Notes: generated from the letters alone by a model not told the origin. 63,142 nucleotides of DNA from a virus (IMGVR_UViG_3300021085_000001:1-63142); one strand, 5' to 3'. Numbered from the stretch's first letter, positions 1-9,000 are shown. Numbers and translations: made by a program.

Positions 1-127
1 AGGTTTGGTAATCAGACTTCTATAATACGTTGATAATCAGATAGTTATATGCAACACATTACTTCTATATATGACATATCATTTAATTAGTTCGGTTGCA
101 TTATATTAGATGTTTATTGTGTTTAAC
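1..127. repeat. Left copy of 127-bp contig-end direct repeat
   Basis: Bases 1-127 are identical to 63016-63142. This shows that the sequence is circular or terminally redundant, with a unique unit of 63,015 bp. A length of exactly 127 is a common assembler k-mer, so an assembly overlap of a circular map is more likely than a biological terminal repeat. Inside it TAATCAGA occurs twice (9-16 and 34-41), 25 bp apart. No gene is seen in it. Confidence 0.95.
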
Positions 128-404
128 TGCGTTATTATTGGTATTATACATGCAAATAATAGGTACCCGCATAGTTTATATATGCGTTTATGATATTTCG
201 CTACCTTATGGACACGTAAGACTATCAATCTTATGTTAGGGCTGCTCATCAGGCAGGTGTCATAGTCGCATTGCCTAGTTCCTTTCAGATACCACCTAGG
301 AAGTGGTTGAGACAGTGAACGTACAGGTCGTTGCATCATTCGTAAGATAGATCGGCTCCCTGTAACCAATAAGGACGGGGAGTCCTCTATAATACATCGA
401 CATT
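128..404 (+). other. Non-coding leader with foldable G+C-rich segment
   Basis: No convincing gene lies here. From about 240 the composition changes: 60 of the 120 bases at 241-360 are G or C, against 18 of the 60 bases at 1-60. Several short perfect stems can be drawn: 251-255 with 272-276, 291-295 with 303-307 (loop of 7), 322-327 with 359-364, and 372-376 with 382-386. An alternative pairing, 356-360 with 378-382, would exclude the last two. The segment sits just before the first plus-strand gene, so a structured 5' leader or small RNA is plausible. This is inference from hand folding only. Confidence 0.45.
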
Positions 405-545
405 ATGAAAAAGAGTAAAAGACCAACAGCAACATCACCTTTATTTAAAAAGGACGCGTGTTATCACAAAGTAAAGAAACAATATAAAGTATTTCCAAGT
501 GCATACGCATCTGGAGCTATTGCTAAATGCAGAAAAAACAAATAA
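405..545 (+). CDS. Small basic phage protein (KVFPSAYASGAIAKC motif)
   Basis: A 46-residue basic protein beginning MKKSKRPTA and ending AKCRKNK. It carries the cysteine-flanked motif CYHKVKKQYKVFPSAYASG, which I recognise from short basic proteins of many marine phages and some large eukaryotic viruses. The function is unknown; binding to DNA in the virion is a guess from charge. It is the first gene of the plus arm, directly after the foldable leader, and the next gene begins three bases after its stop. Confidence 0.7.
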   Translation: MKKSKRPTATSPLFKKDACYHKVKKQYKVFPSAYASGAIAKCRKNK

Positions 546-548
546 AAG

Positions 549-965
549 ATGAAATTACCCAAGAACGGAGTAGCTAAAGAAATTCGCCACTATGTTGGCA
601 GTTTGTTTATATTTTTATTAGTGATGTCAATTATATTTATTCTAATGAAATACCCAGTTCTAGATACTAATAAAGAGGTGGTCATGATGTTGATTGGTAC
701 AATCAGTGCATCGATAGGACTTGTAGTAAGTACTATTACAGGATCTAAACCAGACGATATAAACGCATTGAAAGCGGCATTAGAAAAGAAAGACTTTCAG
801 ATTGATCAGTTGGTTGTTGCTAAAGATAACCTAGAGCATATGATCATAAACTTACAAAAGCAAATCTTGGAAAACCAAGACGATGTTATGGATAAAATTA
901 TCCTTAAAGCAGCATTGGACTTTGATGATAGAGATGCAGCTTTGAAAGCATTAAAAGATAAATAG
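549..965 (+). CDS. Membrane protein with C-terminal coiled coil, holin-like
   Basis: A 138-residue protein. Two hydrophobic segments (about residues 17-34 and 45-63) are followed by a short GSKPDD turn and a long charged helix with heptad-like spacing (about 72-135). Small phage membrane proteins with a glycine/serine turn and charged tail are often holins or holin-like. Here the gene lies away from the lysis cassette at 15838-16764, among fibre-associated genes, so a role as second holin or in membrane signalling is only a guess. Confidence 0.6.
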   Translation: MKLPKNGVAKEIRHYVGSLFIFLLVMSIIFILMKYPVLDTNKEVVMMLIGTISASIGLVVSTITGSKPDDINALKAALEKKDFQIDQLVVAKDNLEHMIINLQKQILENQDDVMDKIILKAALDFDDRDAALKALKDK

Positions 966-967
966 AT

Positions 968-1126
968 ATGGCATTAACAAAGATAACAGGTGATATACTT
1001 GAAGCAGCTACCATTACGCATTCGCACACTGATAGCTCTATAGCTAAAGTAGTTACACTTACGCAAGCGGCATATGATGCCCTATCAAGTTATGATGCAT
1101 CGACATTATATATAACAACAGAATAA
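968..1126 (+). CDS. Short tail-fibre-associated peptide
   Basis: A 52-residue protein starting MALTKITGDIL and ending with TQAAYDALSSYDASTLY plus four residues. The ending matches the end of the 1549-residue fibre (TQAEYDALSAYDSTKLY), and the start matches the protein at 11435. It is thus a minimal version of a module used at fibre tips or in small fibre partners. It is joined to the next gene by TAATATG. The structural role is inferred from these internal similarities. Confidence 0.65.
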   Translation: MALTKITGDILEAATITHSHTDSSIAKVVTLTQAAYDALSSYDASTLYITTE

Positions 1127-1127
1127 T

Positions 1128-2087
1128 ATGGGAATTTACTTAGGAGCAAACGCATTAGGAGGTGCAGGCGGTGGTGCCGGTGGAGGTTATGTACCAGGCG
1201 TAGTTGGATTTGAGTTTTTAGCCCTCAGCGGAGGCGGTGCTGGCGCTCTAGGCGGAAGTTATGGCGGCGGCGCGGGCGGTGGCGGAACACTTATGAATTC
1301 ATTTGCATACACATACTTAGACCAAGTCATACCTATTACCGTAGGAGCGGGTGGGGCTCAAGCTGGCTATGCACAATCAAGCGGAGGATCCTCAGTTTTA
1401 GGAGACGGACTATTTGTAACTACTATTTTAGGAGGTGGCGGAGGTACTTATAGTTCTGACCTTACCGACGACTTTGGCACTTGCCCAGGTGGTAGAGGCG
1501 CTATTAACAGCACCGTGACCGGCAAAAGATACGGCAATGGATTTAATAATAAAGGAAAAATTATTGGTGTTTTAGAAACCGCGGAGATTAACAGTAGTGC
1601 TAAAAATATAAACGACACAACAACGCCTTTCACGAACGGTAAAACGAACGGTTTTAGTGGCCCAGGTGGCGCAGGATTAGGAGGTAGTGCTCCAGACGCC
1701 GCTTATAATACAGGAAGCATAGGCGGTATTGGCTTAGACCCGACTACCATAACAGATAGATTCTTAACACAAGCTGAGTTTATATCAGAAGGAATTGGTG
1801 AAGTTACTAGTTCGGTAGCATACATAGGCGGTGGTGGAAGTGGTCACAGAGCTTCAGGTAGAGCAAACCCTCCAGGAGGAGGTGGTGCAGTTAATGTTGC
1901 TGGTTTAGCTAACACCGGAGGAGGTGGAGGATCTGGAGCGTCTGGAAACGGTGGTTCAGGCTTTGTTATGCTTAGGCTACCAACATCACAAAGTGTTACC
2001 ACGACAGGTACAGTTTCTACTTATACAAAAGATAATGATACAGTATATGTGTGGAAGAGCACAGGATCAATCACATTAAATTCTTAA
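1128..2087 (+). CDS. Glycine-rich tail fibre / adhesin protein
   Basis: A 319-residue protein dominated by poly-glycine runs in an N-terminal block (about residues 9-57) and a C-terminal block (about 230-275), with less repetitive sequence between. It closes with GSGFVMLRLPTS and a short beta-rich tail. This layout, glycine-rich motifs followed by GSG-hydrophobic-R-hydrophobic, is known from phage glycine-rich domain proteins, including gp38-like adhesins that recognise receptors from fibre tips. The neighbours are fibre adjuncts. Receptor binding is inferred, not shown. Confidence 0.7.
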   Translation: MGIYLGANALGGAGGGAGGGYVPGVVGFEFLALSGGGAGALGGSYGGGAGGGGTLMNSFAYTYLDQVIPITVGAGGAQAGYAQSSGGSSVLGDGLFVTTILGGGGGTYSSDLTDDFGTCPGGRGAINSTVTGKRYGNGFNNKGKIIGVLETAEINSSAKNINDTTTPFTNGKTNGFSGPGGAGLGGSAPDAAYNTGSIGGIGLDPTTITDRFLTQAEFISEGIGEVTSSVAYIGGGGSGHRASGRANPPGGGGAVNVAGLANTGGGGGSGASGNGGSGFVMLRLPTSQSVTTTGTVSTYTKDNDTVYVWKSTGSITLNS

Positions 2088-2091
2088 AACT

Positions 2092-2457
2092 ATGGCACAC
2101 TTTGCTCAATTAAACGAAAGCAACGAAGTTGTAAACGTTATTGTTGTAGATAATTCAGATATAACAATTGATGGAATGTCTGAAGAAGAAGCTGGTATTC
2201 AATTCTTAAATTCAATACTACCAAATAAAATTTGGAAACAAACTTCTTATAGTTCAGCATTTAGAAAAAACTTTGCGGGTGTAGGGTATAAATATATGTC
2301 AGACATTGATGCTTTTGTTCCTGCCAAGCCTTATGAAAGCTGGGTACTCAACGAAGCTATAGGTGTCTGGGAGGCTCCCTCTGTTAAACCCGAAGGTAAT
2401 TATGAATGGGATGAATCAACCACATCGTGGATTCAAGGTGAAACACCTGCAGAATAA
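2092..2457 (+). CDS. Conserved phage tail-region protein (MAHFAQL family)
   Basis: A 121-residue protein. The start MAHFAQLNE, the block WKQTSYSSAFRKNFAGVGY and the closing YESWVLNEA are those of a conserved hypothetical family common in cyanophages and other marine phages, usually beside fibre genes. No enzymatic motif is visible. Two aromatic-rich repeats near the end (ESWVLNE..WEAP and YEWDESTTSW) suggest a small beta domain. The exact virion role is unknown. Its stop overlaps the next start. Confidence 0.7.
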   Translation: MAHFAQLNESNEVVNVIVVDNSDITIDGMSEEEAGIQFLNSILPNKIWKQTSYSSAFRKNFAGVGYKYMSDIDAFVPAKPYESWVLNEAIGVWEAPSVKPEGNYEWDESTTSWIQGETPAE

Positions 2458-2717
2458 TGGCAGTGCGCAAAACAAAATCTGGTGCTAATCTTAAACGTTG
2501 GTTTAAAGAGAAGTGGACAGACGAAAAAGGTAATCCTTGCGGATCAACAAAGAATAAAAAGATAAAGAAGTGCAGACCCTCGATAAGAAAGTCGAGTGCC
2601 ACACCTGTAACATGGAAAGAAATGAGTTCTTCTCAAAAGAAAAAAGCAATAGCAGAGAAGAAACGTACAGGTATGGGCAAGCGCACTTCATCTATAAAGA
2701 AAAAGAAAAAGAAATAA
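2457..2717 (+). CDS. Small Lys-rich protein, DUF5872-like
   Basis: An 86-residue, very basic protein. The opening GANLKRWFKEKWTDEKG, a CGSTKNKKIKKCRPS segment with two cysteines and a lysine-only tail match a family seen in phages and giant viruses, which I believe is the DUF5872 type. Function is unknown; nucleic-acid compaction or packaging is suggested by charge. It is the second of five short basic proteins on this arm, and its start ATG overlaps the upstream TAA. Confidence 0.65.
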   Translation: MAVRKTKSGANLKRWFKEKWTDEKGNPCGSTKNKKIKKCRPSIRKSSATPVTWKEMSSSQKKKAIAEKKRTGMGKRTSSIKKKKKK

Positions 2718-2718
2718 T

Positions 2719-2856
2719 ATGGGAAAGAAAGGACCAAAAGCGGTACCTAATGCAATCAAAAGCATTTTAGGTCGTAAAGAAAAAGGTATATCAACTACAC
2801 GTAAAGGCCACGGGATTAGTCCTGTTAAGCGCAACAACTACGGTAAAAAAATGTAA
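2719..2856 (+). CDS. Small basic protein
   Basis: A 45-residue basic protein, MGKKGPKAVPNAIKSILG followed by a Lys/Arg/His-rich tail ending NNYGKKM. It sits in a tight run of lysine-rich genes with a TAATATG junction on the left and two bases to the next start. I do not recognise a family. Supported by its place, compatible composition and lack of competing frames. Confidence 0.6.
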   Translation: MGKKGPKAVPNAIKSILGRKEKGISTTRKGHGISPVKRNNYGKKM

Positions 2857-2858
2857 CA

Positions 2859-3101
2859 ATGGATAGATCAGCAAACGAATTACCAGTAACAGCATTGCAC
2901 CGTTTTAATTATGCGCAACCAGCTACCAAACGTTATAATGACGCTGCACAATCTGGGGCTGCTCCAACTAAAAAACTAAAAGATCTTTCTGGTGACGGAA
3001 AAGTAACTCAAAAAGATGTTTTAATAGGAAGAGGCGTTATTGATTCACCTACTAAAAGATTAAAGTTTTGTGGTGGATCTTCTAAGAGCTACAAAAAGTA
3101 A
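2859..3101 (+). CDS. Small basic protein with EF-hand-like loop
   Basis: An 80-residue basic protein. Its centre holds DLSGDGKVTQKDVLIGRGVI, a D-x-S-G-D-G-x-V-x-x-x-D calcium loop as in EF-hands and dockerins, followed by a short helix. The C-terminus is CGGSSKSYKK. A single loop would need a partner, a dimer or a dockerin-like context. It lies within the basic-protein cluster and overlaps the next gene by one base. Calcium binding is inferred from the motif only. Confidence 0.65.
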   Translation: MDRSANELPVTALHRFNYAQPATKRYNDAAQSGAAPTKKLKDLSGDGKVTQKDVLIGRGVIDSPTKRLKFCGGSSKSYKK

Positions 3102-3340
3102 TGCCCCAAAAATTAAGTCCAACAGCAAGGAGAGCTAAAGCAGCTCGTGACCTAGCATACGCGAAAACCCCGAGACGTCGTAAGATGAAAGCGGAGAATC
3201 AAAAAAAACGCCGTGATGCTATTAAGAAAGGTCGAAATGTAAAAGGACTTGATTATGACCACAACGCTAAGAAGTTTATATCTGTAAAAATAAATAGAGG
3301 CGGTCATGGCAAAGGAACTAAAAAATACAACACTAAATGA
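3101..3340 (+). CDS. Small Arg/Lys-rich protein (LSPTARRAKAARDLAYA family)
   Basis: A 79-residue strongly basic protein. The N-terminal helix LSPTARRAKAARDLAYAKTP, the middle ENQKKRR and the end LDYDH...NRGGHGKGTKKYN are shared with short conserved proteins of many marine phages. The DYDH..K..N.NRG stretch is somewhat reminiscent of the end of an HNH motif, but cysteines and a full ββα pattern are not evident. DNA binding is plausible; function is unknown. Confidence 0.65.
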   Translation: MPQKLSPTARRAKAARDLAYAKTPRRRKMKAENQKKRRDAIKKGRNVKGLDYDHNAKKFISVKINRGGHGKGTKKYNTK

Positions 3341-3684
3341 AACCATTCACAGCTAAGCGCTCTACATGCACTTGTAGTGCGGATTCGCCTTTAGATCGTA
3401 AAAAATCTAAGGCTCCGTCACGTAAGAAGTCAAAAGGGTATTATGCTAAGGTTAAATCTGGAAGTGGTACAGGTAAAAAAGCTGGAGGCGGTATGACTGC
3501 TAAAGGCGTTGCTAAGTATCGTAAAGATAACCCTGGCAGTAAATTAAAAACCGCAGTAACTACACCACCTTCTAAATTAAAGAAGGGTAGCAAAGCAGCT
3601 AAAAGACGCAAATCATTTTGCGCACGTTCTAAAGGTTGGACTTCAGAAAGAGGTAGAGCAGCTAGACGTAAATGGAATTGTTAA
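3337..3684 (+). CDS. Small basic protein, DUF6321-like
   Basis: A 115-residue basic protein. Its second half has the order GGMTAKGVAKYRKDNPGSKL, VTTPPSKLKKGSKAAKRRKS, FCARSKGW and RKWNC, which is the DUF6321 layout of phage proteins. The variable insert between FCAR and RKWNC is short here. The N-terminus adds a cysteine-containing CTCSADSP segment. Function is unknown, possibly a virion nucleic-acid-associated protein. It overlaps the previous gene by four bases (ATGA) and is followed by a 30-bp gap before groEL. Confidence 0.75.
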   Translation: MKPFTAKRSTCTCSADSPLDRKKSKAPSRKKSKGYYAKVKSGSGTGKKAGGGMTAKGVAKYRKDNPGSKLKTAVTTPPSKLKKGSKAAKRRKSFCARSKGWTSERGRAARRKWNC

Positions 3685-3714
3685 TATAATACTACTATAA
3701 TATAATCTAATCAA

Positions 3715-5310
3715 ATGGCAATACAATTCGGATCTCCACAGATCGTAAAAAATTTAAGCTTCAAGAAAGAAGCAAAAGACAAGTTAATTAGTGGCATAGA
3801 CAAACTAACAGAAGCAGTAGCAAGCACGCTAGGTGCTTCCGGTAGGACTGTCGTTCTTGAAGATGATTTTGGTAATCCTCACGTTACAAAAGATGGGGTG
3901 ACTGTAGCGAACTACATTAACTTAGAAGACCCAGTAGAAAACCTAGGGGTTACTATGCTTAAGCAAGCGTCTCGTAATACTGCTTCAAAAGCAGGAGACG
4001 GAACAACCACCTCAACAGTACTTGCTCAAAGTATCATTAAGAATTACTTTAAGTTAAAAGGCGAAGATTACTCATTCCGAGATATTAAAACAGGGATGGA
4101 CAAATTTATAAAACTAGCTGTTAAAAACTTAAACAAAAAAGCTTTACCTGTCGATGACAAAAGACTTAATCAAGTTTCTGTCATTTCGTGTAATAACGAT
4201 AACGAACTAGGTAATTTTATTGCTGAAGCTTTCCGAGCTGCGGGCGACAATGGAGTCGTTACGATGGAAACTTCACCAACTAACGAAACGTATATTGAAA
4301 CTGTAGACGGAACTCATATTAAGTCTACTAGTAAAAGTATGCATTTCTACACTAATAAAGAGAAAGAAGTGTCGGAACTTGAGAAACCACTAGTATTTCT
4401 ATGTGCCTCAGAAGTAAGTAATATCCGACGTATTCAGAACATATTAGAGTACGCGATTAAGTCCAACAGGTCGCTACTACTCATTGCCCCTTGCGAACAA
4501 CAAATCGTGTCTGCGCTAGCTATGAACCACGTAAAGGGCAATATTAAGTGCAATGTTATTGATCCTCCGTCATTCGGACTAAGACGAAAGGACATTCTCG
4601 ACGACATTGCCCTTCTAACGGGTGCTACAGTTATTGATGAAAGCTTAGGTGATTCATTAGATAATGTCACCCCAGAAGTGTTAGGGTCGGCCTCTAAGGC
4701 TATCATAGATACAGATGGAACTACTATAGCAATTGAAGAAGTTCCTGAAGGAGTAACCGAACGAGTTGAATATCTTCAGTCTCAATTAGATGAAGAAGAT
4801 CATATCGTAATGCGCCCACATTTAGAACAAAGGTTAGCTCTTCTAAACGGAGGAGTATCCATTGTGTATGTAGGCGGGGATACCGAAGTTGAAGTTTCTG
4901 AAAAGAAAGATAGAGTTGATGATGCTATACACGCAGTTCGCGCCGCAAAGAAAGAAGGTATTTTACCTGGAGGTGGTGCAGCGTTAAGTTATGTATCTGC
5001 ATTAACAAAGTTAACGGGCTCTAACGAAGGTGAAGAAGTTGGCATTAATATTATTAGAAATGCTTTGCATTCTCCATTTATGCGTATACTTCAAAATGCT
5101 GGATTGAATCCAGGCGATTATGAAGTAGAAGGATGGGGATACGGTGTTGACGTTATTGACGGAAAAGTTAAAGATATGCGTAGAGCAGGGATTATTGATC
5201 CACTGCTAGTTACCAAGTCTGCATTATTAAACGCTTCTTCGGTAGCTACAACTATTCTTTCAACTGATTGTGTAATCTCAAATATCCGCGACTATGAAAG
5301 CAATAGGTAA
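3715..5310 (+). CDS. groEL: Phage-encoded chaperonin GroEL
   Basis: A 531-residue 60-kDa chaperonin, close to the usual length of about 540. The nucleotide site is intact: LGASGRTVVLEDDFG (39-53), TKDGVTVA (58-65) and GDGTTT (94-99), with VDDAIHAVRAAKKEGILPGGG in the second equatorial part. The GGM-rich tail of bacterial GroEL is absent. It probably helps fold capsid or fibre proteins with the GroES-like protein just downstream, with which it overlaps by 17 bases in the reverse of the usual bacterial order. A promoter is possible in the AT-rich 30-bp gap upstream, but nothing is clear. Confidence 0.95.
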   Translation: MAIQFGSPQIVKNLSFKKEAKDKLISGIDKLTEAVASTLGASGRTVVLEDDFGNPHVTKDGVTVANYINLEDPVENLGVTMLKQASRNTASKAGDGTTTSTVLAQSIIKNYFKLKGEDYSFRDIKTGMDKFIKLAVKNLNKKALPVDDKRLNQVSVISCNNDNELGNFIAEAFRAAGDNGVVTMETSPTNETYIETVDGTHIKSTSKSMHFYTNKEKEVSELEKPLVFLCASEVSNIRRIQNILEYAIKSNRSLLLIAPCEQQIVSALAMNHVKGNIKCNVIDPPSFGLRRKDILDDIALLTGATVIDESLGDSLDNVTPEVLGSASKAIIDTDGTTIAIEEVPEGVTERVEYLQSQLDEEDHIVMRPHLEQRLALLNGGVSIVYVGGDTEVEVSEKKDRVDDAIHAVRAAKKEGILPGGGAALSYVSALTKLTGSNEGEEVGINIIRNALHSPFMRILQNAGLNPGDYEVEGWGYGVDVIDGKVKDMRRAGIIDPLLVTKSALLNASSVATTILSTDCVISNIRDYESNR

Positions 5311-5554
5311 GTACATCGTAATAACAGAAATTAAAGAAGATTTAAAAAAGACAGAAGGAGGCTTATTATTAGCCGAAAGTCATAGAGAAGATATAAGATA
5401 TAGGACAGCAGTAGTTAACTCCATAGGGACCTCCGTAGAGGGTATACAAGAGGGTGACACTGTTTGGTACGATAGGCATGCGGGACATTCTATAGAAATT
5501 GAAAACAATTTGTTTTCAGTTATACAAGAAAGGGATGTGGTAATAGTTTTATAA
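5294..5554 (+). CDS. groES: GroES-like co-chaperonin
   Basis: An 86-residue protein, slightly shorter than bacterial GroES (about 95). The mobile-loop motif GGLLLAE (equivalent to GGIVL) is at about residues 22-28, followed by VNSIG and EGDTVWYDRHAG, which match the VLAVG and VGDIVIF strands, and a final VIQERDVVIVL strand. It caps the GroEL ring and is likely co-translated with groEL. Divergence of the mobile loop suggests specificity for the phage GroEL, which is inference. Confidence 0.85.
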   Translation: MKAIGKYIVITEIKEDLKKTEGGLLLAESHREDIRYRTAVVNSIGTSVEGIQEGDTVWYDRHAGHSIEIENNLFSVIQERDVVIVL

Positions 5555-6009
5555 TGGATCGTTCAGATTTTTTAGAGCGGGGCGAAGTGAAAGTTGATTT
5601 TTTAAAATACTACAGACTCGTATCAAGATGGGCATGCAAAGAAAATGATTTAACTATATCTGATCTTGAACTATTGTTTTATCTAGATCCTATTAAATAT
5701 TTTACAATACAAGATTTTAAAGACGGGACGTTTTATTATCACTGGGATAAAATGCGATTTTATAGATTGCAAAAAGAAGGTTGGATAAATAAAATACATA
5801 AAGGTAACGGAAGACTTGGAGACCACAATAAATACACTGTGAGCTCCAAGGGTCACCGTTTAATTAAACGTATATATAAAATACTTATAGGACAAGAAAC
5901 ATTACCAGAATCAGCTAGGCGAAGTAAAATAATGCAAAGAAAAACCTACGTTGATAAAGTGTATTCCCAAGCAATTAAAAAATTTAACAAAGAGAACTTA
6001 AATGGCTAG
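5554..6009 (+). CDS. Winged-helix (MarR-like) DNA-binding protein
   Basis: A 151-residue protein. Helices up to ISDLELLFYLD, a recognition-like stretch WDKMRFYRLQKEGWINKI and a wing plus final helix YTVSSKGHRLIKRIYKIL follow the MarR-type winged-helix order. Similar proteins occur beside structural genes in other Bacteroidota phages. It may regulate plus-arm transcription; its target is unknown. It begins at the last base of groES and overlaps the long fibre gene by eight bases. Confidence 0.65.
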   Translation: MDRSDFLERGEVKVDFLKYYRLVSRWACKENDLTISDLELLFYLDPIKYFTIQDFKDGTFYYHWDKMRFYRLQKEGWINKIHKGNGRLGDHNKYTVSSKGHRLIKRIYKILIGQETLPESARRSKIMQRKTYVDKVYSQAIKKFNKENLNG

Positions 6010-9000
6010 AATAAGCACATACGAACAAGATTCCACGCTAAACAAGCAAGACAAAGTATTAGGTACTGATTCAAGTACCGGTAGTACTAAGAATTTTACG
6101 TTAGATTCTATATTAGGACTTGTAAACGAAGAAAACCTTGTTGAGGTATTTGATGGCGCAGCGTTTGAGTTTCAAGACTACGTTGACCCGGCAAACGATC
6201 CAGAAGGTGTAGTTAATTTAAATGCAGGATCAGCAGCAACAGCTGCTTTTAGTGCTATTAATACTCTATACATTAGTGTTAAAGATAGGTCTGGTAATTC
6301 ATTAGCAGAGTACCTTGAAAACGCTGACAACGATTTTATAAAAATTAGCAAAACTGATAACTTAAACCAGTTTGGTATCTATGAAGTTACCGCTATAACT
6401 GATTTTGGAAACTCAAAATATAAAAAATTAACCCTAACACCACGTGGTACTAACGGCACTTTTAATGTAGGGGATAAGTACTTCGTAGCAAATTACTCTG
6501 CTTTATACGATCAAGACTTTTCAGATGATTCTATAACAGAGTTTGGGGATGTAAGTGATAACTTCTTTACAGGCACAGGCATATCTCAATTGACGAGCGC
6601 AGGTTCTGGGGCTATTATAACACAAGCAGAAAGAAATTCTTTAGCTGGTATAGCGGACGCATTGCTGCACAGTGATGTGGTAAACAACCTAGCTAGCACA
6701 GCCGTAGACGTACCTTTATCCGCAGCGCAGGGTAAAGCGCTAAAAGATTTGATAGACGCTATTAATACTCTTTTAACAAGCGATGAGGTTACTTTAGATA
6801 CTCTACAAGAAGTTGTTGATTACATAGAAACAAATAGAACAACGCTGGATAATTTAGCTATATCTAATATAACTGGTTTACAAAATGCTTTAAACTCTAA
6901 GGAGGATTCTGTAGTGGGCAAAGGTTTATCTGCTAATGACTTTACAGATGCTCTTTTGTCGAAGTTAAACGGTATTGCAACAGAAGCTGAAGTAAACGTT
7001 CAATCTAATTGGGCAGCTGTTTCTGGTGATGCTTTTATTCAAAACAAGCCAACTGATTTAACTAATTTATCTTTATATAATGTTACAGGATTAGCTGACG
7101 TTACTAGCGCTGGGTCTGGTCAGATAATAACTGGCGATGAAAGAACTAAGTTAGGCGGTATTGCTACCGGTGCTCAAGTAAATGTAAAGCCAAACTGGAC
7201 AGCCGCTGCGGGTACAGATGCAGAAATATTAAATAAGCCGACACTAGCGCCGTCCAATGCCGAACAAAACGTTCAGTCGGATTGGGGTGAAGATGATACT
7301 AATTCAGATGCACACATATTAAATAAGCCATCTATAGCGTCAAGCACAACAACAATACAAGTTGCTGGTACGGCTAATGAAATAGAAGTCTCTCCAGCAG
7401 GAGCTCAAGACTTATCTGCGAATAGAGTGTTTACGGTAGGGCTACCTAATGACGTAACCGTAACAAGTGATTTAACGGTAGGCGAAACAATAGAGTTAAG
7501 TAACTCTCAGTCAATCACACCTTCATTTGATAACGGTTTGTACTATTCCACTGAAGACGGGCATGATACATTGCACTTCAGATACCATGGGCAAGACCTA
7601 AGCATAGATCACTTAACTGAAAACATTCCTACTGGTATACTTAATGGGGGTGTGTTATCAACAAACACCTCAACTACTTTTGATATAGGAGCAGGTGACG
7701 GTATAATAAACGTATTAAATAAAAACAATTCAGATCCTCACCCGGAAATAAAGAAAATTGAGTGGGCAGCTACTACGGTTACCCACACACTAGGTGACGC
7801 TGGAAATGCAGATCAGTTAAACACCTGGATATATATTGATCAAACAGGAGCCGTTCAACAAACTTTGTCTAATCTCACCCCTGGTATTTGGAGAAACAAT
7901 ATAGTGATTGGGTCTGTTATACATTCTTCTAACACTATTAGATTTGTTAGAACATTCCCAAGAACAGCATATTCAAGTGGTAACACATATGCTGAATTTG
8001 TAGAAATATTTGGACCTCTTAAAAAGTCTGGTCACTTATTAACAGTGCACCCTACTAATTTAATGCGACTAAATAGAGCGAGCGGTGAATCTTTTGCGTT
8101 GGGTAGAAACTACGTGGTGGATCCATTGAATCCTTCTTTAATATCTGATGGAGCAAGTACTCCGGTATTTCACAGATACTCAAGCACGTCTACCGGATTT
8201 ACTAAAGACAACGGTGTTGGTGGTGCAGGTTTTACTGCTATAGACCCCACTAAATATGATAACAACGGTACATTAACGAGCATGTCCTCTGGTCAGTATA
8301 GTGTGCAAAGATTATATCACTTCCCTAATAACACAAATGTTATTGTTGCTTATTATGGAAAAGCAGAGTACTCTAGTATTGACGAGGCTGAAAAGAATTA
8401 CTTATTAGAAAATTTTCAAGAAGCAAACAACACTTCTACTCAGGCAATTTATTTAGGAGCGCTGATTGTTAAAGGAAATGCAACTGACTTGTCTAATTCA
8501 GGGCAAGCAAAAATATTAACAGGAGGTATATTCAGAAGCTTAACAGCAGCTAACCTAGGAGGAGTAGCGGCTGACTCATCCTTGAGTGACCTAACTGATG
8601 TTAATGTAACAGGACCATCCAATGGTCAAGTTTTAAAATACAACTCTACAACAGGCTTGTTTGAAAACCAAGCGGATGCTGGAGGTATACAGCTAACAGA
8701 TTTATCTGTAGGAACCGAGGGGACGCCATCAGGAAATGGCAGCGTGGAATACAATAACACAACAGGTGTATTCACTTACACTCCCCCAGACGCTAGTGGT
8801 TCTGTTGCAGGTACTACAGGTAAAATAGCTAAATTTACAGGGGCAAACGCTGTTGGAGATTCTTTAATTTCCGAAACAGAAAGCGTATCAGCTGTATCTT
8901 TAACTAAAGTAACTGGGTTTAGTGGAACAGGATTTGCTACATTTCATTCGCAAAGTTTAGGAGGAGGAAGTGCTACGGCAACTGTAGATTGTTCAAGTGA

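Noticed and set aside
106-369. 87-residue open frame on the minus strand in the leader
   Set aside because: It crosses the junction repeat and the foldable leader, faces against the plus arm, has no coupled neighbour and its sequence is unlike the other small phage proteins.
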